Origin: an uncultured Lachnospiraceae bacterium
Lineage (GTDB): Bacteria; Bacillota; Clostridia; Lachnospirales; Lachnospiraceae
NCBI GenBank assembly: GCA_910579865.1
Contig: CAJTXA010000010.1
Location: 72,150-136,149, forward strand
Direction: 5' to 3'
Length of the DNA stretch: 64,000 nucleotides
In this document: positions 35,684 to 43,870 of the stretch, piece after piece
Position numbering within the stretch: position 1 is the stretch's first letter
Layout of the letters: each line of letters starts with the position of its first letter
Translations under genes and position numbers: made by a program
The notes under the pieces: generated by a model
Databases searched by the model: none
Told to the model about the DNA's origin: nothing
What the model saw: the letters and a program-made list of their open reading frames with translations, nothing else

Positions 35684-37477
35684 CTACTCCATCCATGCTT
35701 TCATCTCTTCTTCAATAATATCAAATGGTGCTGGACCAGTTGTTAAAATAAAATCGTGAAATTCTTTAACTGAAAACTTTTCACCTAATGTTTCTTGTGC
35801 CTGCGCACGAAGTTTTTCAAATTCTAGATATCCAATAAAATAACTCAAATAATTTGCTGGTTCCTGTACAACTGTATAAAATACAAATTCTGTAGTCTCT
35901 GCATCTCCTATTCCAATTCCTTCTAAATACGCTTGCACATCTTGTTTTGTCCAGCCTTCATAATTTACTCCCATATCAATATAAGCACAAAGTGCCAAGG
36001 AAAATTGACTTTCTAACATACTTAATTTTGCTAAAGGCTGATCCTTTGCAGCTACTCTTTTATAAGTATCATACTCCACATAAGTTGCCCATCCCTCTGT
36101 ATATCCACTATAGCTTAATAAATTTCGAATAAGAGATAATCCTGCTTCATTTGTATAAGTTGTTTGATAGAGATGTCCAGGAAATCCCTCATGTGCTAAG
36201 GTTGTATAAAGCCCACCATCTATATGAAGTGGATTAATATAGATTACATTTTCCAATGCATCATCAATTGGTGGTGTCAGATAAAATGCTGGACTTAAAT
36301 CTTCTTTTAAAGAATCATCGACATATTTTACAGTATAAACTGTATCTGGTGGATTAGGATAATCTACTAACATCTCTTCAGAAAGTTGTGCTAACATCTC
36401 TTCTGGCGTTCCATCTGACATAGAATAACTATCATAAAGTTCTAGTAATTCTGGATTTTCTTCCATTACAGAGGCCATCTCTTCTAATACATCTGACAAA
36501 AAATATACGGTTCTTCTTTGAAGTCGACGAATCGTATCTCCAGAGCCCGTTTCCGTTCGCACTAGATACTCATAATAACGAATCCCTTCTGGATAATAAA
36601 ATAACCCTGCATCATTAATACCAGTTCCTTTTAGTTCTTCTAAACCATCAATTACTAACTGATATGCATTTACTACATCTGTTTTTACTAATTCTAAATT
36701 TCTTGTCTTATAGTCCTCTTTCTTATCTTCTGAAAGTCCTTCCATCTTTTCTATTCGTTCATTAAACGTCGAAATCAAATAGTTTTCCTCTGGTTTTTCA
36801 ATAAACTTTTGACACTGAAGTATAATATCATCTGCTGTTTTATCTGACATAAATAAACCATTTTCTGATTTTTCACGCTCTCTTTCTATAATTTGTGCAT
36901 ATGTTTCATCTAATTTTCCCAAAAGTCCAAGATAATCCTCGATATCTCTTTCTACACGGAATGTATATTCTGCCATTAAAATTGGAAGCTGTGCTTGAAG
37001 GCCAAGTGTAGGACTTAATATTTCTCCATAAAGACTTAAATCCTCAATTGAAAGTTCCGTTTCTACGTAATCCTTTAAAATCTTATACGTAAGGAGCCCT
37101 TCTCCTTCTAATTGTTCTGGACGAATTTCTTCTAATTTCTTCTGAAGATCTATTAATTCAGCATGAGCCTCCTCATAGGATTCCATACTATAATCACCAA
37201 ATGTAATTTCATAACTATCAATTCCATAATTCTCTGGATATGCCAATGTATAATGTAAATTTAGCGTATTCGCTTCTAATTCGTTGCGAAATACTTCATC
37301 TGTAAGATCACGAAATTTTTTTGAATAAGAATTTTCCTTTTGAGTTGAAGTTGTTTCTTGTTGTTCCGATGGAGATAATGTTAATCCTGCATTATTACAC
37401 CCTGTTAATAATGAGAGAATCGTCAACCCAATGCATAATACTGCCTGACCTTTCCTCCATATATCTTTTTTCATCAT
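35684..37477 (-). CDS. DUF885-family lipoprotein, probable metallopeptidase
   Basis: About 597 residues. An N-terminal signal ends LSLLTGC, making it a lipoprotein. The body fits the DUF885 family: AHEGFPGHLYQ holds the HExxxGH motif, and a later EGWATYVEYD and EPANYLSYFIGYLEF complete the usual pattern. DUF885 proteins are related to M3/M32-like zinc peptidases and their substrates are mostly unknown. The start is uncertain: an ATG pair at 37477/37474 gives a normal signal, while the longer GTG has no ribosome site. The ribosome site of the ATG pair is weak as well. Confidence 0.85.
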   Translation of the reverse strand: MMKKDIWRKGQAVLCIGLTILSLLTGCNNAGLTLSPSEQQETTSTQKENSYSKKFRDLTDEVFRNELEANTLNLHYTLAYPENYGIDSYEITFGDYSMESYEEAHAELIDLQKKLEEIRPEQLEGEGLLTYKILKDYVETELSIEDLSLYGEILSPTLGLQAQLPILMAEYTFRVERDIEDYLGLLGKLDETYAQIIEREREKSENGLFMSDKTADDIILQCQKFIEKPEENYLISTFNERIEKMEGLSEDKKEDYKTRNLELVKTDVVNAYQLVIDGLEELKGTGINDAGLFYYPEGIRYYEYLVRTETGSGDTIRRLQRRTVYFLSDVLEEMASVMEENPELLELYDSYSMSDGTPEEMLAQLSEEMLVDYPNPPDTVYTVKYVDDSLKEDLSPAFYLTPPIDDALENVIYINPLHIDGGLYTTLAHEGFPGHLYQTTYTNEAGLSLIRNLLSYSGYTEGWATYVEYDTYKRVAAKDQPLAKLSMLESQFSLALCAYIDMGVNYEGWTKQDVQAYLEGIGIGDAETTEFVFYTVVQEPANYLSYFIGYLEFEKLRAQAQETLGEKFSVKEFHDFILTTGPAPFDIIEEEMKAWME

Positions 37478-37498
37478 ACCAATTATAATGCCTGACAC

Positions 37499-38127
37499 TC
37501 AAAATATAACCAAATAGACCTATATCGAAAAATTGAAGTCTTCATAGATTCCTATACGTTCCAATTTTCATTTATTGATATAATCAGTACGAATATTATC
37601 TATTTGTTCTTTGAGTAGTCTCTCCTTTCTTTAAATTTTCATATTTACGAGAAAGGCATCTCTGCTCCCTGCGTAATTGTTTTTATTGATAGTTTTATAA
37701 GTTTTATCATTTGAAACAATCACTAAATCCTTATTATATCTTCCTGTTTTTCTAGGAACTGCCCTATTTTTGATTATACAACAGACATTGCTTTGTAGCA
37801 ACTTATTTGGTAAAATTGCTAAAATTATCTTATGACAGCACTTTTTTCAAAAAAAATAAATTGTATCTTACTTGCTTTTTATTTCTATCTTTGTTATACT
37901 TATTATTAGTAAAAGTTTCTAAAACAATTCTCTATTTCAAGCACTTTATACACTCGAATCATTTACTCCTTATAGGTTACATAATTATATTCAAATTCAA
38001 TGCTTTCAAAACTTATCGTCTATAACTTATCCGTTTTTTATAAAAATCACGATTTGTTCTTTCACTAAAATCTTAATACAAAATCATCTAAATACCTAAA
38101 TTTCGCATAACAGAAAGGGGATTTTTA
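37499..38127. other. 629-bp gene-poor stretch
   Basis: No complete gene is visible. It contains a possible decayed minus-strand frame (listed separately). A 72-codon plus-strand frame at 37807 starts at a TTG without a ribosome site and has a composition typical of random AT-rich DNA. The leader of the 891-residue protein gene lies at the right end. Confidence 0.5.
37631..37855 (-). pseudogene. Possible decayed gene fragment
   Basis: A minus-strand frame stays open for about 74 codons to a TAA at 37631. Its reading looks protein-like (KIILAILPNKLLQSN, RKTGRYNKDLVIVSNDKTYK, AGSRDAFLVNMKI) but has no start codon and is preceded by a stop. I do not recognise the family. A chance frame is possible, though unlikely at this AT content. 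Confidence 0.3.
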
Positions 38128-40803
38128 TTGAAACAAATTCATTATAACCAATTTAAAAAAACAATTCTTATTTTATTTTTATGTACATTCTTTTTACCAG
38201 TTCAATTTAGCAAATCATTTGACTTTACTGATCTTTATAAAGAAATTTTGACCTTTGATGAAAATGGAGATTTAATTTTAAGCACTTATGATTCTATAGC
38301 AACTGCTCCTATCACCTATCAGACAATTGGATGGACAATAAAACGAAAAGATCTTCCAATTGATGATCCAGAGAATACTTGTGTTACTATATCACTAACA
38401 AATGCTGGTTCTAAACCTGATCCAGAGAATCCAAATAATCATTTTTATTACTCTTACACTTCTCGAAACACCATTCTTTCTCGTATCGGAGAAATCTCAC
38501 AAGAATGGCTTGATCAGATCACTACAAAAGGAGAAGTGGTCTATTTAGATGCTATTATGACAGTATGTCATTCTGGTGTGCCACAAGGCCGTCTCTATCA
38601 TGATGGAAGACTTGCAGAAGGAGAAGTCTATTATACATTAGAAGGAATTCGAAACGCCAGAAATTGGGGAACACAATCTTTATTATCTTTAGGTACCCAC
38701 TTTAATAAATCGGTTTCTTGCTTTATTCCAATTCCAGCAACAAATTTCGAATTGGAACACCAATATTTTCACTATGGAGAATATGGTCTTTATACCGAAC
38801 AAACTGCTTCTATCTATTCCGATCAGTTTGATGTAAGAGATGGAATTCCTACTAGTGAAGCACTTTCCCTTATAGGATCTGCTACTCCATATGGATATCA
38901 TCTAGCTATGGAACTTGTTTCTGGCAACCGATTTTATACTGTTCCAGTCACTGTTACCTATCATCTTACCTGGAATGATGAAGAAGGAATCTTACAAGAT
39001 GATTATGAAACGATTACTTATTCTTATACTATCGAACGTGTCTATACTTATCGAAAAATTCAGGAACTACAATTATACTATGCAAAATCTATGGATTTTA
39101 TCAATGTTTTATTGCCAAATACAACCGTCTCTGTTCCAAGCGGTTATATACCCAAACTTCAGACAGAAATTTCTGAAAATGAATTGGATCATCTTATCGA
39201 TCCAGTTATTCCATCCCTTTCTTTTTACGGTGGTACAATCGATGGTGGTTCTTCTTGCCCTTCTATTCCAAACGAAGATTTCTCAAAAGAAGCAAATGCT
39301 GCACTTGATCAAATTTTAGTAAAAAATGATTTTCTTTCTATTGATGGCCAAACCATCCTCTCTGATCAATGGGTAAAAAAAGAAACTTCTTCTGCTATTC
39401 TTTTAGAAGAACCTGACTTACTTTCCTTTTCTGCTTCTCCATTTTTTATTCAAAATTCCTTTGCCAATGGTACTTATCCTTCTTCTGCAACCATTCATTA
39501 TCAAGGAATCTGTATCCCTAATACTTCTATAGAAACCATTCTTTCTACTTGTGATGTCAACAGTATAACAGTTCATACCCCCGTTATCTGCGATGCTTCT
39601 ATTTCTGATAGCCGTCACTTAAATCAACAAGTCTCACCTGACCTTACAAAGCCCTCTCTTATTCTTGGAGAAACATTTATTGTTTCTATTTCTAGCGATG
39701 GTATTCATCGTTCTATTAAAGGATATGGTTCTCAAAATTATGAAAAATATATCCTCGATCGTCAAGTTCAGTTTCCATTTTCAGTACAAAAAAACAACAT
39801 AGTTTATGAAAAAAACACATGGATATCAATTGATTCACAGGATTCATTCTTTCTTCCTGTTGAAGTAAACGAAGGATACTATACGATTCTTACTCGTACA
39901 CTCTCTCTTAATTCTAATTCTGTACCTCCAAAAGAACAATTTGAAGGAATTTATGCCAATTATAATCTTTCTGAATACATTGCAACTGACACAATAGAAG
40001 TTTCTGTTATGGGTCGTCTTTTCAATTTTCATATCACTGATATTCATGACTATCCTCGTTGGGAAGGAATCTTTTCTACACCAGAAGCACTACAATATCA
40101 AACAGATGGATATTATATTGGCAGGCAAGATAAAAATGGTAATCTACGTCCCATTGCAGAACGTTTTACTCTTCCAGTTGTACCTGGCAGCAATCCACTA
40201 AAACCTCTTGGAAGTACCATTTATCTAGGTTATCATTACCGTTTTTCTATTACTACAATTGGAAATTTCTATGATTCAAATGACAATTTAGAAGTTCTAT
40301 GTAGCTATGATTATATTAATAAAGATACAGGGGTTCGTTTCCCTGTAGATTTATATTATACAGAAACGGTTGCTAATACTTATTCACACTTATTGCCACT
40401 AAAAACTTCCTTTTTACTAGATACTTCTTCTCGAACTTTATCAGAAGAAAGTGATGCAATCCAAATCTGGAATTCAGAGGATTATTTGCCTTTACATCTT
40501 TATGCTATTCCTGCTAAAACTATTCTTCCGCTTTCTAATATCAAACCAGACTATTGGCTGTCCAATGGTTATATTGTTGTAAACTATCATATCTATGCTC
40601 GCAATGGGACAACACGTTACCTTGATTATTGGAATCTACCAAACCTATCTTATGGTTGTTGTAATATGTGGCAAATGGAAGGATTCCAAAAAACAAAAAC
40701 TGGATCAGATGGAATAGACTATTCTTTATCACAAGGAGATATTATATTTTATGATTTAGATCATAATTTCATGGAAGATTACTGGTTTTTTGGAACACAT
40801 TAA
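38128..40803 (+). CDS. Large exported protein of unknown function
   Basis: 891 residues. A signal peptide (KKTILILFLCTFFLPVQFSKS) is followed by a long beta-rich chain with no membrane segment and no wall-anchor motif. Readable landmarks are TYQTIGWTIKRKD, YYTLEGIRNARNWG, VTVTYHLTWNDEEG, SFYGGTIDGGSS and a final NMWQMEGFQKTKTGSDG. The start is TTG at 38128, 7 nt after GGGG. I do not recognise it; I have seen proteins like this in Lachnospiraceae labelled with a DUF number (perhaps DUF5704), but I cannot confirm that. Single gene on its strand. Confidence 0.75.
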   Translation: MKQIHYNQFKKTILILFLCTFFLPVQFSKSFDFTDLYKEILTFDENGDLILSTYDSIATAPITYQTIGWTIKRKDLPIDDPENTCVTISLTNAGSKPDPENPNNHFYYSYTSRNTILSRIGEISQEWLDQITTKGEVVYLDAIMTVCHSGVPQGRLYHDGRLAEGEVYYTLEGIRNARNWGTQSLLSLGTHFNKSVSCFIPIPATNFELEHQYFHYGEYGLYTEQTASIYSDQFDVRDGIPTSEALSLIGSATPYGYHLAMELVSGNRFYTVPVTVTYHLTWNDEEGILQDDYETITYSYTIERVYTYRKIQELQLYYAKSMDFINVLLPNTTVSVPSGYIPKLQTEISENELDHLIDPVIPSLSFYGGTIDGGSSCPSIPNEDFSKEANAALDQILVKNDFLSIDGQTILSDQWVKKETSSAILLEEPDLLSFSASPFFIQNSFANGTYPSSATIHYQGICIPNTSIETILSTCDVNSITVHTPVICDASISDSRHLNQQVSPDLTKPSLILGETFIVSISSDGIHRSIKGYGSQNYEKYILDRQVQFPFSVQKNNIVYEKNTWISIDSQDSFFLPVEVNEGYYTILTRTLSLNSNSVPPKEQFEGIYANYNLSEYIATDTIEVSVMGRLFNFHITDIHDYPRWEGIFSTPEALQYQTDGYYIGRQDKNGNLRPIAERFTLPVVPGSNPLKPLGSTIYLGYHYRFSITTIGNFYDSNDNLEVLCSYDYINKDTGVRFPVDLYYTETVANTYSHLLPLKTSFLLDTSSRTLSEESDAIQIWNSEDYLPLHLYAIPAKTILPLSNIKPDYWLSNGYIVVNYHIYARNGTTRYLDYWNLPNLSYGCCNMWQMEGFQKTKTGSDGIDYSLSQGDIIFYDLDHNFMEDYWFFGTH

Positions 40804-40924
40804 AACACAGTTTACAAGGGACTACACAAGATAACGTTCTGAGTAGAAGTATTCCACCTGTCAGATTTTCCATGTTTCATAAGCAATATGTATCATAAAA
40901 ACAGATGGAAAAATAAACATTGTT

Positions 40925-41031
40925 ACATAGTATACAGAAGAATTTAAGAATGATGCAGTAATATATTGGAAGGAGCAAGTCGTTTGCTGTCGAAAGCGGA
41001 AAATCTGGATATCCTTAAAGGTGCTAGAAAA
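40925..41031 (+). pseudogene. Degenerate IS3-type transposase OrfA fragment
   Basis: From 40931 one frame reads YTEEFKNDAVIYWKEQ, the usual start of IS3/IS150-type OrfA proteins. After a shift of frame near 40975 it continues SRLLSKAENLDILKGA, which fits the following helix-turn-helix segment. The reading is broken by frameshifts and a stop, and neither inverted repeats nor OrfB were found. It marks an old insertion. Confidence 0.6.
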
Positions 41032-41063
41032 ACTTGTCCCTTCGCTATACGCTGCCACATTTT

Positions 41064-41250
41064 TTAAAGATTATTAAAAACACAAGCTAACTTATTTGCA
41101 TCACCAAATATCTCTAGTAATTTCTTTACCTGAAATGTTACATAATTCCCTTGACTTGTAAAAAGTGGTATATGTTCATCTATTACCTGTTCAAAAAATT
41201 CATGAATCATCTTTTCTAAACGATATGTTTTTTCTAAAGTAATATGAAAA
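41064..41250 (-). pseudogene. Open minus-strand gene tail downstream of gdhA
   Basis: After the gdhA terminator a minus-strand frame of about 60 codons ends at a TAA at 41064: HITLEKTYRLEKMIHEFF, then VIDEHIPLFTSQGNYVTFQ and LLEIFGDANKLACVFNNL. It reads like the C-terminus of a real protein but has no upstream part; an internal ATG would give about 50 codons with only a poor ribosome site. Family not recognised. Probably a remnant next to the IS fragment. Confidence 0.35.
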
Positions 41251-41262
41251 AAACAAATAATA

Positions 41263-41289
41263 CCCCCACAAATACAATTATTGTGGGGG
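41263..41289. terminator. gdhA terminator
   Basis: CCCCCACAA with TTGTGGGGG, 9-nt loop, 10 bp after the gdhA stop. On the minus strand the stem is followed by TATTATTTGTTTTTTT; on the plus strand by CTCTTTTCTTTT. It can work both ways. Confidence 0.88.
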
Positions 41290-41299
41290 CTCTTTTCTT

Positions 41300-42634
41300 T
41301 TATACAATTCCCTGTGCTGTCATAGCCTCAGCTACTTTTAAAAATCCTGCAATATTTGCACCAGCAACATAGTTTCCTTCCATTCCATACTTCTTAGCGG
41401 CTTCATCTAAATTATGGAAAATATTTACCATAATTCCTTTTAATTTACTATCTACCTCTTCAAATGTCCAACTTAATCTCTCACTATTCTGGCTCATCTC
41501 CAAAGCAGAAGTAGCCACACCGCCTGCATTTGATGCTTTGCCAGGGCAGAACAATATACCATTCTTTTGTAAATATTCTGTTGCTTCCATAGTAGTAGGC
41601 ATATTAGCACCTTCCGCAACTGCAAAACATCCATTTGCAACCAAAATTTTTGCATCTTCTAAATTCAATTCATTCTGTGTTGCACATGGAAGTGCTATAT
41701 CACATTTTACAGACCATACACCCTTACCCTCATGATATTCTGCACTCTTTCTTGCTGCTGCATATTCTGTCAATCTTGCTCTCTTTACTTCTTTTACTTC
41801 CTTAAGCAAAGCAACATCAATTCCTTCTGGATCATAAATCCAACCTGTGGAGTCAGAACATGTTACCACTTTCGCACCAAGTTGCTGTGCTTTTTGTGTT
41901 GCATAAATTGCTACATTACCTGCTCCAGATATTGCTACTGTCTTACCTGCAATATCCTTTCCATTACACTTTAACATTTCTTCTACTAAGTATAATAAAC
42001 CATATCCTGTAGCTTCTGTTCGAGCCAAAGAACCACCATAGGATAATCCTTTTCCAGTCAATACACCTTCATATAATCCCCGAATTCTTTTATACTGTCC
42101 AAACATATAACCAATTTCTCTTGCACCAGTTCCAATATCACCAGCAGGAACATCTGTATCTGCTCCAATATATTTATAAAGTTCTGTTATAAAACTTTGG
42201 CAAAATGCCATTACTTCCCGATCTGACTTTCCTTTTGGATCAAAATCAGAACCACCTTTTCCTCCGCCAATAGGAAGTCCAGTTAAAGAATTTTTAAAAA
42301 TCTGTTCAAATCCTAAAAACTTAATAATTCCAAGATTTACAGATGGATGTAAACGTAAACCCCCCTTATAAGGTCCGATCGCACTATTAAACTGTACACG
42401 GAATCCATTATTTACTTGAACTTGTCCTTTATCATCTACCCAAGGAACACGGAATAATAACTGTCTTTCTGGTGTAACTAATCTTTCCAGCAAAGCATCC
42501 TTACGATAAGCTTCTTCATTCGCCTCAATCACTACTCTAAGAGATTCTAAAACCTCTTTAACAGCTTGATGGAACTCTGGTTGAGCTGGATTCTTTTCTA
42601 CCACCATACTATAAACTTCATCAACATATGACAT
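41300..42634 (-). CDS. gdhA: NADP-type glutamate dehydrogenase
   Basis: 444 residues, hexameric family I. It joins ammonia and 2-oxoglutarate. Signature parts are GPYKGGLRLHPSVN, the active-site PIGGGKGGSDFDPKGKS, DVPAGDIGTGAREIGYM and the nucleotide fold VAISGAGNVAIYA. The nucleotide preference (NADPH) is by family likeness only. AGGAGG precedes the ATG and the gene has its own promoter and terminator. With the Amt-PII fusion it suggests assimilation through GDH when ammonia is plentiful. Confidence 0.97.
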   Translation of the reverse strand: MSYVDEVYSMVVEKNPAQPEFHQAVKEVLESLRVVIEANEEAYRKDALLERLVTPERQLLFRVPWVDDKGQVQVNNGFRVQFNSAIGPYKGGLRLHPSVNLGIIKFLGFEQIFKNSLTGLPIGGGKGGSDFDPKGKSDREVMAFCQSFITELYKYIGADTDVPAGDIGTGAREIGYMFGQYKRIRGLYEGVLTGKGLSYGGSLARTEATGYGLLYLVEEMLKCNGKDIAGKTVAISGAGNVAIYATQKAQQLGAKVVTCSDSTGWIYDPEGIDVALLKEVKEVKRARLTEYAAARKSAEYHEGKGVWSVKCDIALPCATQNELNLEDAKILVANGCFAVAEGANMPTTMEATEYLQKNGILFCPGKASNAGGVATSALEMSQNSERLSWTFEEVDSKLKGIMVNIFHNLDEAAKKYGMEGNYVAGANIAGFLKVAEAMTAQGIV

Positions 42635-42718
42635 ACTTTTTTCCTCCTAATTCTCTTAATTGCCTAAGTATTTTCTTTTTCTTGTTTCTAACTCTACAGT
42701 ATTATATATTTCTGTGAT

Positions 42719-42747
42719 ATTATAATACTTTACCTTGTCAAAGTCAA
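42719..42747 (-). promoter_or_regulatory. gdhA promoter
   Basis: Minus-strand TTGACT (42742-42747), 17-bp spacer, TATAAT (42719-42724), 85 bp before the start. Confidence 0.75.
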
Positions 42748-42843
42748 ATAATAATTGATAGAAAATGGGAAAAATATTTTTGTTTTATTAATGATAAACC
42801 TTCATTCTTTTCTATTATACTAGAAAAAATCTATAAAAAGTAC

Positions 42844-42872
42844 TTGCATTTTTTATAAACCTGTACTATAAT
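42844..42872 (+). promoter_or_regulatory. Promoter of the first tRNA-Lys gene
   Basis: TTGCAT (42844-42849), 17-bp spacer, TATAAT (42867-42872), preceded by AAAAAGTAC. Confidence 0.8.
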
Positions 42873-42913
42873 CATCTACGTGTTGTTCTAGCACACAAGT
42901 ACAATTATACTAT

Positions 42914-42986
42914 GCGCTTCTAGCTCAGTTGGTAGAGCACCTGACTCTTAATCAGGGTGTCCAGGGTTCGAGCCCCTGGAGGCGCA
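42914..42986 (+). tRNA. tRNA-Lys (anticodon CTT), copy 1
   Basis: A 73-nt cloverleaf. The acceptor stem pairs GCGCTTC with GAGGCGC (one G-U). The D-loop has AGCTCAGTTGGTAGAGC, the anticodon loop is CTCTTAA (anticodon CTT, reading AAG), and the T-loop is GGTTCGAGCCC. The CCA end is not encoded. It has its own promoter. Confidence 0.98.
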
Positions 42987-43004
42987 CTTCTAGTAAAAAA
43001 GTAC

Positions 43005-43033
43005 TTGACAAATAAAAATACTTATGATAATAT
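43005..43033 (+). promoter_or_regulatory. Promoter of the second tRNA-Lys gene
   Basis: TTGACA (43005-43010), 17-bp spacer, TAATAT (43028-43033), preceded by AAAAAAGTAC. Confidence 0.8.
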
Positions 43034-43054
43034 TTATCACATGTTAAAAAGTGT

Positions 43055-43127
43055 GCGCTTCTAGCTCAGTTGGTAGAGCACCTGACTCTTAATCAGGGTG
43101 TCCAGGGTTCGAGCCCCTGGAGGCGCA
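43055..43127 (+). tRNA. tRNA-Lys (anticodon CTT), copy 2
   Basis: Identical over all 73 nt to the copy 141 bp upstream, with a different flank. Anticodon CTT in CTCTTAA; CCA not encoded. It has its own promoter and a terminator just after it. Confidence 0.98.
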
Positions 43128-43131
43128 TTGA

Positions 43132-43175
43132 AGTCCAAGTTTGACAGAATAATCTGTTGGGTTTGGGCTTTCATT
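43132..43175 (+). terminator. Terminator of the tRNA-Lys genes
   Basis: A 16-bp stem (43132-43147 with 43154-43169, several G-U pairs on the plus-strand RNA), loop AATAAT, then TTCATTTT. Confidence 0.75.
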
Positions 43176-43188
43176 TTACCTAAAATAT

Positions 43189-43243
43189 AAAAAAGTTTTG
43201 TTTCTGTTTTTTAAACATCTCACTCAGAAACAAAACCTTTTTT
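43189..43243 (-). terminator. Terminator of trxA
   Basis: A 12-bp stem (43195-43206 and 43225-43236), extended past a one-base bulge by A6/T6, with a T run on the minus side. It follows the trxA stop. Confidence 0.88.
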
Positions 43244-43263
43244 ATTAATTAAATTTTATCAAT

Positions 43264-43584
43264 TTACAATACACGTTCAATTCTAGCAATCAAATCCTTC
43301 TTTGTTACATTTGCTCCCTCAATCGTATCCTTAACTTCACCATTTACAAGAATTAACATAGTAGGAACCGCCATAATATGAAATCGATTTGTACTGTTTG
43401 GGCTTTCATCTACATTTACTTTACAAATTTTTACCCTTCCAGTATATTCTTCTGCTAATTCATTGATTAATGGTGCTATTTTTTTACAAGGGTTACACCA
43501 ATCTGCATAAAAATCTACAAATACTGGCTCCTTTGCTAACAATACCTCCTGTTCAAAATTACTGTCGTCAAAAATTTCTGCCAT
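43264..43584 (-). CDS. trxA: Thioredoxin with WCNPC active site
   Basis: 106 residues. The redox pair is C30 and C33 in FYADWCNPCKKIAP, with the cis-proline in HIMAVPTMLIL. The usual WCGPC has a glycine where this protein has asparagine, which should shift the redox potential somewhat, as in other variant thioredoxins. Cytoplasmic. AAAGGAG precedes the ATG. A 54-codon gene lies 42 bp upstream and probably shares its transcript. A thioredoxin reductase is not nearby. Confidence 0.92.
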   Translation of the reverse strand: MAEIFDDSNFEQEVLLAKEPVFVDFYADWCNPCKKIAPLINELAEEYTGRVKICKVNVDESPNSTNRFHIMAVPTMLILVNGEVKDTIEGANVTKKDLIARIERVL

Positions 43585-43626
43585 ATTTGTTTTCTCCTTT
43601 CAATTTTTCCTTCGCTATTCGAAAAA

Positions 43627-43791
43627 CTATCCTCTTCCTTTTCGACTGTCCTTTTTTACTCCAATCTCATTGACCATTCCTGTTACAGAATGTAATGCAT
43701 TTTTCCAACCTAATGCCGTCTTTTCCAGTTTCGGTTTATGATATAATTCCACCGCAATCTTATGTCGAAGATGTTTTCCTTTCACACTCAT
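43627..43791 (-). CDS. Small basic protein upstream of trxA
   Basis: A 54-residue frame that starts with ATG, has AGGAAG about 8 nt upstream and ends at a TAG at 43627. It reads MSVKGKHLRHKIAVELYH and later KTALGWKNALHSVTGMVNEI, then a basic tail (KKDSRKGRG). The calculated charge is clearly positive. I do not recognise it. It lies between trmB and trxA on the same strand, with tight spacing to trxA. A real gene is favoured by the ribosome site, the lack of another frame, and the sensible composition. Confidence 0.65.
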   Translation of the reverse strand: MSVKGKHLRHKIAVELYHKPKLEKTALGWKNALHSVTGMVNEIGVKKDSRKGRG

Positions 43792-43870
43792 GCTATAAAC
43801 TTCCTTCTATAAAAAAGTTTTCAAACATAGTATATCAGCAAGTCTTATGATTTATGTGCTTCATCCTCCT

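Noticed and set aside
35461..35718. 85-codon plus-strand frame
   Set aside because: It lies across the T-box leader and promoter of metG on the other strand and has no support.
37807..38025. 72-codon plus-strand frame
   Set aside because: TTG start, no ribosome site, composition of random AT-rich DNA.
40861..41058. 65-codon minus-strand frame
   Set aside because: It is antisense to the transposase fragment, whose sense reading makes family-like sequence.
42914..43127. tRNA pair as an att site of an integrated element
   Set aside because: Neither integrase nor partial tRNA repeat is nearby; both copies are complete and have their own promoters.
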